From assembly GCF_913778665.1 (NCBI RefSeq), contig NZ_CAJYVQ010000008.1:248001-312000 (forward strand): 64,000 nucleotides of DNA. The letters run 5' to 3'. Of the stretch, positions 1 through 8,263 are shown piece by piece; position 1 is the first letter of the stretch; each line of letters starts with the position of its first letter. The DNA is from an uncultured Stenotrophomonas sp. (GTDB lineage Bacteria > Pseudomonadota > Gammaproteobacteria > Xanthomonadales > Xanthomonadaceae). The notes beneath the pieces are model-generated. The model did not search any database and was not told where the DNA came from. It saw only the letters and a list, made by a program, of their open reading frames with translations. A program made the translations under genes and the position numbers.

Positions 1-94
1 CACTCCCAAACGGTGCGGCCTTCCCGAGGCCGCCAATGCGGGTGTCCGCGTCATGCGCGAGGATGCCTGGCGCCTTTTTCTGCAAGGAATCGAT

Positions 95-1045
95 TTGAAC
101 GCTCCAGCACGCACACTTCCTCTCCTTCTTCTCGGGACGCTGGCCGCTGTGGCCGGCTGCGACAACGTGCCGGCGCTGGCGGCGGCAGATCCCAGCCTCG
201 GCAAGATCAACGCCTACATCGAGTGCTACAACGGCGTTGAACAGCCCATCCACGAGGGCTTCCAGACCTACACGGGCTGGATGAAGGATCCCGAGGCCGG
301 CCCGACCGGCAAGGAAGCACAGCCGCGTTCGCCCGGCAAGGTGCTGTCGCACCGCGTCGAGTACTGCGGCCAGCCACTGACCGACGCGCTGGCGAAGACC
401 CCGGCACTGCCGCTGGATGGCCCCGCACGGGACTATCAGCAGGCGTTCCAGGCACTGAATACCCTGGTCGAGCGCGCCGATGGCTACTTCACCCGCGAGG
501 ACTATCGTCGTGATGGCGGTGAAGGGATGCGCAGCCAGCATGCCCCGCTGATGCAGGCCTATGCCGCCTTCTTCGAGGCCAGCGAAGCGATGGATGTGGC
601 GCTGGAGAAGAACGAGAACGATCGTCGCGCTGCGCAGCTGAAGCAGATCGAAGCGAGCGAGGGCCGCTCGCTGTCCTATTACCACCTGCGCATCGTCGGT
701 GATGGCAAGCAGCTGGCTACGGCGTTCCAGGACGACGCGCCGGACGTTGCGGCATTGCGTAAGCAGCTGGCCGACTATCAGGCACTGGTGACGGAAATCC
801 AGAACGGCGGTGTCGGCAAGGACGACCCGATGTGGGGCCACGTGCAGCGTTCGGCGGACAAGCTGGTGCGTACGGCGGGACGTGGCGTTGAGCGCCTGGA
901 GCAGCACAAGCCGATTACCGCCGAAGCGCTGGCGGCAGAGCGGAAGGCATCAGGCAGCTGGCTCACCACCGACCCGGAAGGGGCGCAGTCAACGATCCTC
1001 GCCGCGTACAACGATCTGGTGACCACCAGCAACCGCATGCGGTGA
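95..1045 (+). CDS. Putative DUF3829-type lipoprotein
   Basis: Protein of 316 residues with a lipoprotein signal: the hydrophobic stretch LPLLLLGTLAAVAG is followed by Cys, giving the lipobox AVAGC. I chose the TTG at 95 because AAGGAA at 84-89 sits five bases upstream and the signal peptide begins there; an ATG at 53 in the same frame would add 14 residues in front of the signal. The mature part is helical and charged, with a motif near its start (KINAYIECYNG) typical of the YiiG/DUF3829 family of periplasmic-facing lipoproteins. The molecular role is unknown. It is transcribed alone and converges on the K+ channel gene. The family call is from recollection of the motif and length. Confidence 0.7.
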   Translation: MNAPARTLPLLLLGTLAAVAGCDNVPALAAADPSLGKINAYIECYNGVEQPIHEGFQTYTGWMKDPEAGPTGKEAQPRSPGKVLSHRVEYCGQPLTDALAKTPALPLDGPARDYQQAFQALNTLVERADGYFTREDYRRDGGEGMRSQHAPLMQAYAAFFEASEAMDVALEKNENDRRAAQLKQIEASEGRSLSYYHLRIVGDGKQLATAFQDDAPDVAALRKQLADYQALVTEIQNGGVGKDDPMWGHVQRSADKLVRTAGRGVERLEQHKPITAEALAAERKASGSWLTTDPEGAQSTILAAYNDLVTTSNRMR

Positions 1046-1082
1046 GCAACGGCACGCGCATCCATGCGTAACCGCCGAGGGA

Positions 1083-1105
1083 TAGTGCCGGCCGCTGGCC
1101 GGCAT
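1083..1105. repeat. SMAG-type REP palindrome
   Basis: Inverted repeat TGCCGGC / GCCGGCA around the loop CGCTG, preceded by a TAG. It lies between two convergent genes and can fold on either strand, so it may act as a bidirectional transcript end. The same palindrome occurs near 17566, 18870 and 35719. Confidence 0.7.
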
Positions 1106-1110
1106 GCACC

Positions 1111-1983
1111 TCAGTGGCTGAACGCATCCGGCAGCTGCCCGCCGCACTTGCGGCAATGGCGGGCATCCGGCTCGTGGCCTTCCAGTCCGCAATGCGGGCA
1201 GCCGCGGGCATCGCGTCGCGCGGCCTGCTCGGCTTCGCGCATGGTGCTGGCCAGCTCCGCGGTGTAGATGCCGGTGGGCACGGCGATGATGCTGTAACCG
1301 ATCAGGATCAGCACCGACGTAACGAAGCGGCCGAGCACTGTCTGCGGCACGATGTCGCCGAAACCGACCGTGGCCATGGTCACCACCGCCCAGTACATGC
1401 TGGCCGGAATGTTGGTGAAGCCATGTTCCGGTCCTTCGATCACGTACATCAGCGCGCCGGCGATGATGGTGATGGTGATCACCGTGAACAGGAACACCAG
1501 CACCTTGCGCCGGCTGCGCCACAGCGACGTCATGAGGACGCCGCTCTCTTCAATGTAGCGGGTCAGCTTGAGGATGCGGAACACGCGCAGGATGCGCAGT
1601 GCGCGCACCACCAGCAGGCTCTGCGCGCCGGGGATGAACAGTGACAGGTAGGCGGGCAGGATCGACAGCAGGTCAATGATGCCCCACACGCTCACCGCGT
1701 AGCGCAGCGGCCGCTTGACCACCGCCAGCCGCAGCAGGTACTCGGCGGTGAAGATGAGGGTGAAGCCCCACTCCAGGATGTACAGGCCGGTGGACCACTC
1801 GGCATGGAGGTGCTGCACGCTGTCGATCATCACCACCAGGATGCTGGCGACGATCGCCACCACCAGGATCAGGTCGAAATTGCGCGAGGGACGGGTGTCG
1901 TGGCGGTAGATGATGTCGAACCACCGGCGGCGCCAGCCGGTTTCGGTGGCGGGGTTCAGCTGGGGGGCGGAAAACGGTCGCAT
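1111..1983 (-). CDS. Voltage-gated potassium channel with C-terminal zinc ribbon
   Basis: 290-residue Kv-type channel of the inner membrane. Visible elements: S1 about residues 38-54, S2 66-86, S3 98-116, an S4 sensor with Arg at 127, 130, 133 and 136, pore helix and K+ selectivity filter TVGFGD at 205-210, and S6 about 218-238. After S6 comes a short charged helix and a CxxC...CxxC zinc ribbon (Cys 262, 265, 277, 280), which the basic Kv fold lacks. The ATG at 1983 is used; an in-frame ATG at 2025 would add 14 residues with no membrane segment. It is divergent from argD. Potassium selectivity follows from the filter; the role of the ribbon is not known to me. Confidence 0.9.
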   Translation of the reverse strand: MRPFSAPQLNPATETGWRRRWFDIIYRHDTRPSRNFDLILVVAIVASILVVMIDSVQHLHAEWSTGLYILEWGFTLIFTAEYLLRLAVVKRPLRYAVSVWGIIDLLSILPAYLSLFIPGAQSLLVVRALRILRVFRILKLTRYIEESGVLMTSLWRSRRKVLVFLFTVITITIIAGALMYVIEGPEHGFTNIPASMYWAVVTMATVGFGDIVPQTVLGRFVTSVLILIGYSIIAVPTGIYTAELASTMREAEQAARRDARGCPHCGLEGHEPDARHCRKCGGQLPDAFSH

Positions 1984-2046
1984 GGGCGCATTGTGCCGCA
2001 GGGGTTCCGGCGCGAGAATGGGCATTCCTGAACCCTGCCGACTGCC

Positions 2047-3273
2047 ATGACCGCCCCGACCGATCCGCTGATCTCCCTTTCCCACTACTACCTGCCGGTC
2101 TACAAGCCCCGCCAGGTGGTTCTGGAGCGAGGCCAGGGCGCCCGCGTGTGGGACAGCCAGGGTCGTGAGTTCATCGACCTGGCCGCCGGCATCGCCGTGT
2201 GCGGCCTCGGCCACAACGACCCGGACCTGGTGGCCGCGCTGGTCGAGCAGGCGGGCAAGCTGTGGCACACCAGCAACGTGTTCTACAGCGCACCGCCGCT
2301 GCACCTGGCCGAGGAGCTGGTAAAGGCCAGCCGCTTCGCCGAGCGCGTGTTCCTGTGCAATTCCGGCGCCGAAGCCAACGAAGTGGCGATCAAGATGGTC
2401 CGCAAGTGGGCCTCCAGCCAGGGCCGCCCGGCCGACAAGCGCGTCATCATCACCTTCCGCGGCAGCTTCCACGGCCGCACGATGGGCGCGGTGACGGCCA
2501 CCGCCCAGCCGAAGTACCAGGAAGGCTACGAACCGCTGCCCGGTGGCTTCCGCTACATCGACTTCAACGATGAAGTGCAGCTGGAAACCGCGATGGCCGC
2601 CGGCGATGTCGCCGCGGTGATGCTGGAGCCGATCCAGGGCGAGGGCGGCGTGATGCCGGCCAAGTCCGGTTTCCTCAAGCGCGTGCGCGAGCTGTGCGAC
2701 CAGCACAACGCGCTGCTGGTGCTGGATGAGATCCAGGCCGGCATGGGCCGCACCGGCACGCTGTTCGCGCACTGGCAGGATGACGTGGTGCCGGACATGG
2801 TCACCCTGGCCAAGGCACTCGGCGGCGGCTTCCCGATCGGCGCGATGCTGGCCGGCCCGAAGGTGGCCGAGACCATGCAGTTCGGCGCGCACGGCACCAC
2901 CTTCGGTGGCAACCCGCTGGCCGCTGCCGTGGCCCGCGTGGCGCTGCGCAAGCTGGCCTCGCCGGAGATCGCCAGCAATGTCAGCCGCCAGTCGAAGGCA
3001 CTGCGCGATGGCTTCGCCCGCATCAACGACGAGTTCGGCGTGTTCAGCGAGGTGCGCGGCCGCGGCCTGATGCTGGGCGCCGTGCTGGGCAAGGACTTCG
3101 CTGGCCAGGCCGGTGCGATCCTCGACCACGCCGCCGAGCAGGGCCTGCTGACCCTGCAGGCCGGTCCGGACGTGCTGCGCTTCGTGCCGTCGCTGAACAT
3201 CACCGACGAAGAAGTGGCCGAGGGCCTCAAGCGCCTGCGTGCGGCGATCGCCGCGTTCGTCGCGGCGCGCTGA
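2047..3273 (+). CDS. argD: Acetylornithine / succinyldiaminopimelate aminotransferase
   Basis: 408-residue class III PLP-dependent aminotransferase. It carries the family landmarks: FIDLAAGIAVCGLGH near the N-terminus, NSGAEANEVAIKMVRKW, the HGRTMG cofactor loop, LDEIQAGMGRTG with the PLP-contacting Asp, and the Schiff-base lysine in TLAKALGGGFPIGAM. Length and motifs match ArgD, which moves the amino group of glutamate onto N-acetylglutamate semialdehyde in arginine synthesis and often also acts in lysine synthesis. The start is an ATG. It stands alone and is divergent from the channel gene. The exact substrate (acetyl- or succinylornithine) is inferred, since arginine-degrading AstC enzymes look very similar. 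Confidence 0.88.
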   Translation: MTAPTDPLISLSHYYLPVYKPRQVVLERGQGARVWDSQGREFIDLAAGIAVCGLGHNDPDLVAALVEQAGKLWHTSNVFYSAPPLHLAEELVKASRFAERVFLCNSGAEANEVAIKMVRKWASSQGRPADKRVIITFRGSFHGRTMGAVTATAQPKYQEGYEPLPGGFRYIDFNDEVQLETAMAAGDVAAVMLEPIQGEGGVMPAKSGFLKRVRELCDQHNALLVLDEIQAGMGRTGTLFAHWQDDVVPDMVTLAKALGGGFPIGAMLAGPKVAETMQFGAHGTTFGGNPLAAAVARVALRKLASPEIASNVSRQSKALRDGFARINDEFGVFSEVRGRGLMLGAVLGKDFAGQAGAILDHAAEQGLLTLQAGPDVLRFVPSLNITDEEVAEGLKRLRAAIAAFVAAR

Positions 3274-3292
3274 CTCCGGCGCCGGCCCCCCC

Positions 3293-3322
3293 TGTAGAGC
3301 CGAGCCCATGCTCGGCTCTACA
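3293..3322. repeat. SMAG-type REP palindrome overlapping a stop codon
   Basis: Perfect 13-bp arms (TGTAGAGCCGAGC and its complement) around a CCAT loop. The minus-strand reading begins CTG TAG AGC, and this TAG is the stop codon of the HAD gene. It separates the convergent argD and HAD genes and is a likely bidirectional transcript end. Confidence 0.85.
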
Positions 3323-3920
3323 GGATTGCGTAGCGCTTCAACACCTTGCCGAGGCCACGTCCATCGCGCACGGTTTCCGCGTGCAGGCCGGCGGCGCGTG
3401 CGCCGCGTACGTTGGCGAACAGGTCATCGACGAACAGCGTGCGCGCAGGCGCTGCGCCCAGTGCCTCCAGCGTGCGCAGGAACACCTCCGGCGCGGGCTT
3501 GCGCAGGCCAAAGTCGGCGCTGCAATACACGCGGTTCTGCAGGGCAGGGAACACCTCCGGCAACAGCGTGGGCATCGCCTGCTTCATCAGCGCGCCGTTG
3601 TTGGTCAGCACCGCCATCGGCAGTTGCAGCATTTCCAGCCGTTGCAGGACGGCGGACTGCGGATGGCTGGCAGCGTTGCGTGCGGCAATCCAGGTGGCGG
3701 CATCGACCGTCCTGCCAAGCAGCGCACCGAGCTGCGCCAGATAGGCGGGGACATCCAGTGCGCCACGATCATGCGCGGCTTCCAGACCGCTGTCGTACAG
3801 CGCGGCCTGCACGTGCTGCGGTTCCAGCGCCAGCGCCTTCGCCAGATGCAGTACGCGCTGAGCGCGCTGGTACTGCACCAGCACGCCATCCACATCCAGC
3901 AGCAAAAGGTCGATCCGCAT
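3318..3920 (-). CDS. HAD-superfamily hydrolase
   Basis: 200-residue haloacid-dehalogenase-type phosphatase. The nucleophile motif is LLLLDVDGVLV (Asp 9 and Asp 11), motif II is LTNNG, the motif III lysine is in LRKPAPEVF, and motif IV is LFVDD. A helical cap of about 70 residues sits between motifs I and II, as in the REG-2 / HAD-IA group. The substrate cannot be read from the sequence; phosphosugars or phosphorylated metabolites are usual. The start ATG at 3920 directly precedes the core fold. The stop codon lies within a SMAG repeat (CTG TAG). Divergent from the azurin gene. Confidence 0.85.
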   Translation of the reverse strand: MRIDLLLLDVDGVLVQYQRAQRVLHLAKALALEPQHVQAALYDSGLEAAHDRGALDVPAYLAQLGALLGRTVDAATWIAARNAASHPQSAVLQRLEMLQLPMAVLTNNGALMKQAMPTLLPEVFPALQNRVYCSADFGLRKPAPEVFLRTLEALGAAPARTLFVDDLFANVRGARAAGLHAETVRDGRGLGKVLKRYAIL

Positions 3921-4043
3921 CGGCCGAGCATGCCATCGCGGTGGTTGTGCGGGGAACCCTGGAGTGCGCGTGCGACAGACGGTCGCAGCCAGGCGGGCAT
4001 GGGCCTGCCTAGAATGTGGCTGGAACCTGCAGGAGAGGCAACG

Positions 4044-4493
4044 ATGAAGGCTTGGATGGTGGCAGCGGGACTGGGGGCGCTGATGTTGGCGCCGTCGGCG
4101 ATGGCGCGGGTGTGCGCGGTGAGCATCGACAGCACCGACCAGATGAGCTTCAGCAGCCGCGAGATCAAGGTGGCCGCCGACTGCAGCGCGGTGGACCTGA
4201 CCCTGCGCCACACCGGCAAGCTGGCCGCCACCGCAATGGGGCACAACTGGGTGCTGACCCGCACTGCCGACTACCAGCCGGTCGCGATGGCGGGCATGCG
4301 CATGACCCTGGCCGACAGCTATCTGCCAAAGGCCGACAAGCGCGTACTGGCGCACACCAGGGTGATCGGCGGCGGCGAGACCACGCGCGTGCGCTTTTCC
4401 ACCCAGGGCCTGCAGAAGGGCGGCGACTACACCTTCTTCTGCTCGTTCCCCGGCCACTTCGCAATGATGAAGGGCAAGTTCGTCTTCGGTTGA
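4044..4493 (+). CDS. azu: Azurin (type 1 blue copper protein)
   Basis: 149-residue precursor with a Sec signal peptide (cleavage after APSAMA, about residue 22) preceding a mature domain of azurin size. The copper ligands are visible: His in GHNW, and Cys, His and Met in FCSFPGHFAMMKG. The two structural cysteines of azurin are also present (RVCAVS and AADCSA). Azurin is a small periplasmic electron carrier. AGGAGAG at 4031-4037 places the start at ATG 4044. No partner oxidoreductase gene is adjacent, so its electron partners cannot be inferred here. Confidence 0.95.
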   Translation: MKAWMVAAGLGALMLAPSAMARVCAVSIDSTDQMSFSSREIKVAADCSAVDLTLRHTGKLAATAMGHNWVLTRTADYQPVAMAGMRMTLADSYLPKADKRVLAHTRVIGGGETTRVRFSTQGLQKGGDYTFFCSFPGHFAMMKGKFVFG

Positions 4494-4529
4494 TGCCGCC
4501 TTTGGAGCCGAGCCATGCTCGACTGTTCT

Positions 4530-4549
4530 GTGCCAACCAAGGTTGGCAC
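4530..4549. repeat. SMAG-type REP palindrome
   Basis: Arms GTGCCAACC / GGTTGGCAC around AA, between the convergent azurin and hemL genes. The same palindrome recurs at 42661-42680. Confidence 0.7.
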
Positions 4550-4565
4550 CCACCATGAGCAGGGT

Positions 4566-5855
4566 TCAGCGCTTGGCGGCCTTGAACGCCACGCGTGCAG
4601 CGGCGAGGGTCGCCTCGATCACTGCATCGTCATGCGCGCTGGACAGGAAACCGGCCTCGTACGCCGACGGCGCCAGGAACACGCCCTGCTCCAGCATCAC
4701 GTGGAAGAAGCGGTTGAACGCCGGGATGTCACAGGCGGTGGCCTGCGCATAGGTCTCGACCTTTTCACTGGTGAAGAACAGGCCGAACATCGCGCCAACG
4801 CGGGTGGTGGTCACCGCCACGCCGGCCTCGGCGGCAGCGGCTTCGAGGCCGGCGCACAGGCGCGCGGTGCGCTCGGCCAGGTCGGCGTGGAAGCCGGGCT
4901 GCTGGATCAACTCCAGCATCGCCAGGCCGGCGGCCATCGCCACCGGATTGCCGCTCAGCGTGCCAGCCTGGTAGATCGGGCCGGCCGGGGCGATCTGCTG
5001 CATCAGCTCTCGACGGCCGCCGTAGGCACCCACCGGCATGCCGCCGCCGATGATCTTGCCGAAGGTGGTCAGGTCCGGGGTGATGCCGTAGTGCGCCTGA
5101 GCACCGCCCAAGGCGACGCGGAAGCCGGTCATCACCTCGTCGAAGATCAGCAGTGCGCCATGCTTCGTGCACAGTTCACGCAGGTGCTGCAGGTAGCCGT
5201 CGCGCGGCGGAATACAGTTGGCGTTGCCGACCACCGGCTCGATGATCAGGCCAGCGATGTCATCGCCCTGCTGTTCGAACAGCGCAGTGGCGGCTTCAAA
5301 ATCGTTGTAGGGCAGGGTCAGGGTCAGTTCGCTCAGGCCGGCCGGCACGCCCGGCGAGGTCGGCACGCCCAGGGTCAGCATGCCGCTGCCGGCCTTGACC
5401 AGGAACGAGTCGCCGTGGCCGTGGTAGCAGCCTTCGAACTTGACGATACGGTTGCGGCCGGTGGCGCCGCGCGCCAGGCGGATCGCCGACAGGGTGGCTT
5501 CGGTGCCCGAGTTGACCATGCGCACCATTTCGCACGACGGCACCAGGCGGGTGATGGTCTCGGCCATGGTCACTTCGGCCGCGCACGGCGCACCGAACGA
5601 CAGGCCGTTGTCGATGGCCTTCTTCACCGCCTGGCGCACGGCCGGGTGGTTATGGCCGACGATCATCGGGCCCCAGGAACCGACATAGTCGATGTAGCGG
5701 TTGCCGTCGACGTCGTACAGGTAGGCGCCGTCGGCGCGCTCGACGAAGAACGGTTCGCCGCCGACCGACTTGAACGCGCGCACCGGCGAATTGACGCCAC
5801 CCGGCAGCAGTTGCTGGGCGCGGGAGAACAGGGCGTGGGACTGGTCGTGGTTCAT
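4566..5855 (-). CDS. hemL: Glutamate-1-semialdehyde 2,1-aminomutase
   Basis: 429-residue class III PLP aminotransferase-fold enzyme of the C5 heme pathway, converting glutamate-1-semialdehyde to 5-aminolevulinate. Diagnostic motifs are the N-terminal [11 protein letters not shown], the [14 protein letters not shown] segment, [30 protein letters not shown] and the Schiff-base lysine in [17 protein letters not shown]. Length is normal for HemL. It lies 16 bases downstream of thiE on the same strand, so the two are probably cotranscribed; both are vitamin/cofactor synthesis genes. Start ATG at 5855. Confidence 0.97.
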   Translation of the reverse strand: MNHDQSHALFSRAQQLLPGGVNSPVRAFKSVGGEPFFVERADGAYLYDVDGNRYIDYVGSWGPMIVGHNHPAVRQAVKKAIDNGLSFGAPCAAEVTMAETITRLVPSCEMVRMVNSGTEATLSAIRLARGATGRNRIVKFEGCYHGHGDSFLVKAGSGMLTLGVPTSPGVPAGLSELTLTLPYNDFEAATALFEQQGDDIAGLIIEPVVGNANCIPPRDGYLQHLRELCTKHGALLIFDEVMTGFRVALGGAQAHYGITPDLTTFGKIIGGGMPVGAYGGRRELMQQIAPAGPIYQAGTLSGNPVAMAAGLAMLELIQQPGFHADLAERTARLCAGLEAAAAEAGVAVTTTRVGAMFGLFFTSEKVETYAQATACDIPAFNRFFHVMLEQGVFLAPSAYEAGFLSSAHDDAVIEATLAAARVAFKAAKR

Positions 5856-5871
5856 GGGGCTTTCCTGGGCA

Positions 5872-6498
5872 TTACGCGAACTGGGCGAGGTAGGCGCGCT
5901 GGGTCACGACCGGGTCCTGCGCGGCGTAGATGCCGCTGACCACGGCGACCAGGTCGGCGCCAGCATCGATGATGGGACCGACATTGTCCGGCGTCAGGCC
6001 GCCGATCGCCACCCGCGGCACGCCCAGCGCGGCGCTTTGCCGCAGCAGGTCGGTGTGGGCGCGGCTGTTGGTGACCTTGGTGGTGGTGGGGAAGAAGGCG
6101 CCGAAGGCCACGTAGCTGGCGCCTGCGGCCACGGCCTTCTCGGCATTGGCCAGCTGGTCGTAGCAGGAGGCGCCGATGATGGCGTCGGGCCCGAGCAGGG
6201 CGCGTGCGCTGGGAATGTCGCCGTCGGTGCCGCCCAGGTGCACGCCAGCCGCGCCCACGGCCTGGGCCAGCGCCGGGTCGTCGTTGATGATCAGCGGTAC
6301 GCCGTCGTGTGCGCACAGCGCCTGCAGCGCGATTGCCTGTTCCTGCCGCAGCGCATCGCTGGCGGTCTTGTTGCGATACTGCAGCCAGGTGGCGCCTGCA
6401 GCCAGCAGCGGTGCGGTACGGGCCAGCAGGCGTGCGGTGTCGGGCTCGTCCGGGGTGATCAGGTAGACGCCGCGGGGCGCCCGGGAAGCAGAAGTCAT
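5872..6498 (-). CDS. thiE: Thiamine-phosphate synthase
   Basis: 208-residue TIM-barrel enzyme joining hydroxymethylpyrimidine diphosphate with the thiazole phosphate to give thiamine phosphate. Seen in the sequence: LQYRNK near the N-terminus (pyrophosphate contact), the IINDDPALA motif, GVHLGGTD, and GAFFPTTTK, the usual GP(F/I)xTxTK-like loop. A TTG codon at 6501 directly precedes the ATG at 6498; the ATG is preferred. It is the first gene of a probable thiE-hemL pair and is divergent from the rubredoxin gene. No other thiamine genes are in the window. Confidence 0.95.
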   Translation of the reverse strand: MTSASRAPRGVYLITPDEPDTARLLARTAPLLAAGATWLQYRNKTASDALRQEQAIALQALCAHDGVPLIINDDPALAQAVGAAGVHLGGTDGDIPSARALLGPDAIIGASCYDQLANAEKAVAAGASYVAFGAFFPTTTKVTNSRAHTDLLRQSAALGVPRVAIGGLTPDNVGPIIDAGADLVAVVSGIYAAQDPVVTQRAYLAQFA

Positions 6499-6565
6499 CA
6501 ATGGCTACCGGTGCGTGGGCTGCGATGGGACAATGGCGGCCCGTGAATCCAGCCCTGATTATCCG

Positions 6566-6757
6566 ATGAGCGACGCCACCCCCACCACCCTGCGAACCTG
6601 GATGTGCGTGGTCTGCGGCTTCCTGTACAGCGAAGCGGACGGCCTGCCGGAAGAGGGCATCGCGCCGGGCACGCGCTGGGAGGATATTCCCGAGACCTGG
6701 ACGTGCCCCGATTGCGGGGTGACCAAGGCCGATTTCGAGATGGTCGAAGTCGATTGA
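6566..6757 (+). CDS. Rubredoxin
   Basis: 63-residue rubredoxin. The single Fe(Cys)4 site is supplied by CVVCG and CPDCG, and the surrounding motifs ([28 protein letters not shown]) are canonical. It is a cytoplasmic one-electron carrier. The ATG at 6566 gives the standard length; an upstream in-frame start at 6515 would add a non-conserved tail. It is divergent from thiE; no alkane hydroxylase or rubredoxin reductase is adjacent, so its partner is unknown. Confidence 0.95.
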   Translation: MSDATPTTLRTWMCVVCGFLYSEADGLPEEGIAPGTRWEDIPETWTCPDCGVTKADFEMVEVD

Positions 6758-6766
6758 TGCGGGTGG

Positions 6767-6787
6767 GTGCGGACCGTGGGTCCGCAC
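6767..6787. repeat. SMAG-type REP palindrome
   Basis: Perfect arms GTGCGGACC / GGTCCGCAC around GTG, lying between the convergent rubredoxin and SirB1-type genes; a likely shared transcript end. Confidence 0.7.
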
Positions 6788-6798
6788 GCCGATAAGCC

Positions 6799-7644
6799 TC
6801 AATGCAACCGCGGCATCGGCCCGCCGAGGTCGATCAGCTTCTCGCGCAGCCACTGCGCATCGCTGGCGCCCGGGTTGCGCTTCAGGTAGTGCCCCAGGTC
6901 GTGGCGGGCGCCGGCCAGATACTCCAGCTGCAGGTAGGCCAGGCCGCGGTCGCGCAGGGCGTCGTCCTGCTCCGGGGCCAGCTTCAGCAGGCGGTCGGCA
7001 CTGCGTGCCGCGCGGTCCCATTCGCCCGCCTCGGCGTACACGCCATGCAGGTTGCGCAGCATGCGCATCAGGATCGCGCGCGCCGGTGCCGGATCGAGGA
7101 TCTGCGCCAGCACCTGGTCATCAGGCATCTGCCCGCCCAGGTGAGACTTGGCGCGTTCGCGCAGCTCGTCCACGTCCAGCGGCCGGCCGCCGTTGAACGG
7201 GTCCATCACCAGCACGCCGTCGTCCACCGGCAGGCGCACCAGGAAATGGCCCGGGAAGGACACGCCATCCAGCGGAATGCCGAGCCGGCGCGCGACTTCC
7301 ATCTGCACCAGCGCCAGCGAGATCGGGTTGCCCAGGCGCCGCTCGAACACCTGGTTGAGGTAGCTGTTGCGCGGGTCGTAGTACTGGTCGTGGTCGCCGC
7401 TGTAACCCAGCTCGTCGAACAGGTGGCGGTTGATCGCCGCCATCTTCATGGGGCTGGTGTCGATGCTCTCCACTTCCGAGCGCAGGTGGTCGACGTGGCT
7501 CTGGATCAGCGCGTCGTAGGTGGACGGCTGCAGATCGGGGTATTCATCGCGCGCGATCAGCAGCGCGGTGGGCAACAAGAGCAGCGCCTCGTCTTCGAGG
7601 TCGGCCAGTGAATCCCAGTCGGGGAGTGTGATCCGGTCCTGCAT
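6799..7644 (-). CDS. SirB1-family transglutaminase-like / TPR protein
   Basis: 281-residue protein of the SirB1 (transglutaminase-like superfamily 2) group. The N-terminal helical part is followed by the conserved core RRLGNPISLALVQMEVARRLG and PLDGVSFPGHFLVRL, then two or three TPR-like helices near residues 195-265 (NLHGVYAEAGEWDRAARSADRLL, DRGLAYLQLEYLAGA). Members of the family stand next to release-factor and hem genes in enterobacteria, but the biochemical role is not settled. The ATG at 7644 is preferred over a GTG at 7650. It is transcribed alone on the minus strand. Confidence 0.85.
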   Translation of the reverse strand: MQDRITLPDWDSLADLEDEALLLLPTALLIARDEYPDLQPSTYDALIQSHVDHLRSEVESIDTSPMKMAAINRHLFDELGYSGDHDQYYDPRNSYLNQVFERRLGNPISLALVQMEVARRLGIPLDGVSFPGHFLVRLPVDDGVLVMDPFNGGRPLDVDELRERAKSHLGGQMPDDQVLAQILDPAPARAILMRMLRNLHGVYAEAGEWDRAARSADRLLKLAPEQDDALRDRGLAYLQLEYLAGARHDLGHYLKRNPGASDAQWLREKLIDLGGPMPRLH

Positions 7645-7701
7645 GGCCACAGACTGGCGTCATTCGCAGGCGGTTTCAAGCAGTGTCGCGTGAAAAATTC
7701 A

Positions 7702-7741
7702 GGGGTCAGACCCTTTTCGCTTGCGAAAGGGATCTGACCCC
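7702..7741. repeat. 40-bp palindrome of the GGGGTCAGATCC type
   Basis: Arms of 19 bases (GGGGTCAGACCCTTTTCGC and an almost perfect complement) with a TT loop, lying between two minus-strand genes. Diverged relatives with GGATCCGACCCC or GGATCC-containing ends occur at about 35803-35838 and 36712-36756, so this is a second palindrome family beside SMAG. Confidence 0.65.
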
Positions 7742-7779
7742 ACTCGGGTTGCCGGCCGAGATCGACAGCTGCGCTGCCC

Positions 7780-7802
7780 ATCCACGCGTGGCGTGGAGCT
7801 AC
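7780..7802. repeat. SMAG-type REP overlapping a stop codon
   Basis: Arms TCCACGC / GCGTGGA around GTG followed by GCTAC. On the minus strand it reads GAG TAG CTC CAC, and that TAG terminates the DUF192 gene. Confidence 0.7.
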
Positions 7803-8242
7803 TCGATGCCTGGGCCGAAGGTCAACGCGGTGCCATCCTTCAGTTTAAGCTTTTCGGCCTGGCCTGCATTGAGCTCCAGTACGTAACGCGCCGGGCCGCC
7901 GCTGGGGTAGGGCGGGCACATGTCGCCGGCCGAGCACGGCGGCACGTCGCGCTGCTGGCTGACCAGCTTGCGCTCGTTGTCGAAGTACAGGATGTCCAGC
8001 GCGATCTTGGTGTTCTTCATCCAGTACGCCTGCATTTCCTCGCGGTCGTGGATGAACAGCATGCCGTGGTCGGCCGCCATCTGGTCGCGGAACATCAGCC
8101 CGCGCGCGCGGGTTTCATCGTTGGTAGCCAGCTCCACCTGGTAGCGGGCGCCACCCAGTTCGACCCAGTGGCGGGCCGCGTCGGTGGCACAGCCGGCCAG
8201 GGCCAGCAACGGAAGCATGAGCAGCGAACGCAGCAGCGACAT
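7799..8242 (-). CDS. DUF192-family lipoprotein
   Basis: 147-residue DUF192 protein with a lipoprotein signal (MLPLLALAGC, Cys at about residue 18). The DUF192 core is clear: ARGLMFRDQMAADHGMLF, then YWMKNTKIALDILYFD and a C-terminal VLELNAGQAEKLKLKDG. The domain is small, beta-rich and of unknown biochemical function. It follows rpiA by 21 bases on the same strand and may be cotranscribed. Its stop TAG lies inside a GTAG-type repeat. Start ATG at 8242 because the signal peptide begins there. Confidence 0.9.
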   Translation of the reverse strand: MSLLRSLLMLPLLALAGCATDAARHWVELGGARYQVELATNDETRARGLMFRDQMAADHGMLFIHDREEMQAYWMKNTKIALDILYFDNERKLVSQQRDVPPCSAGDMCPPYPSGGPARYVLELNAGQAEKLKLKDGTALTFGPGIE

Positions 8243-8263
8243 CGTCAGGATCCTCCGAAAGGG

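Noticed and set aside
1984-3309. Extension of the channel gene to 732 residues
   Set aside because: The extra N-terminal part is antisense to argD; the channel begins at 1983.
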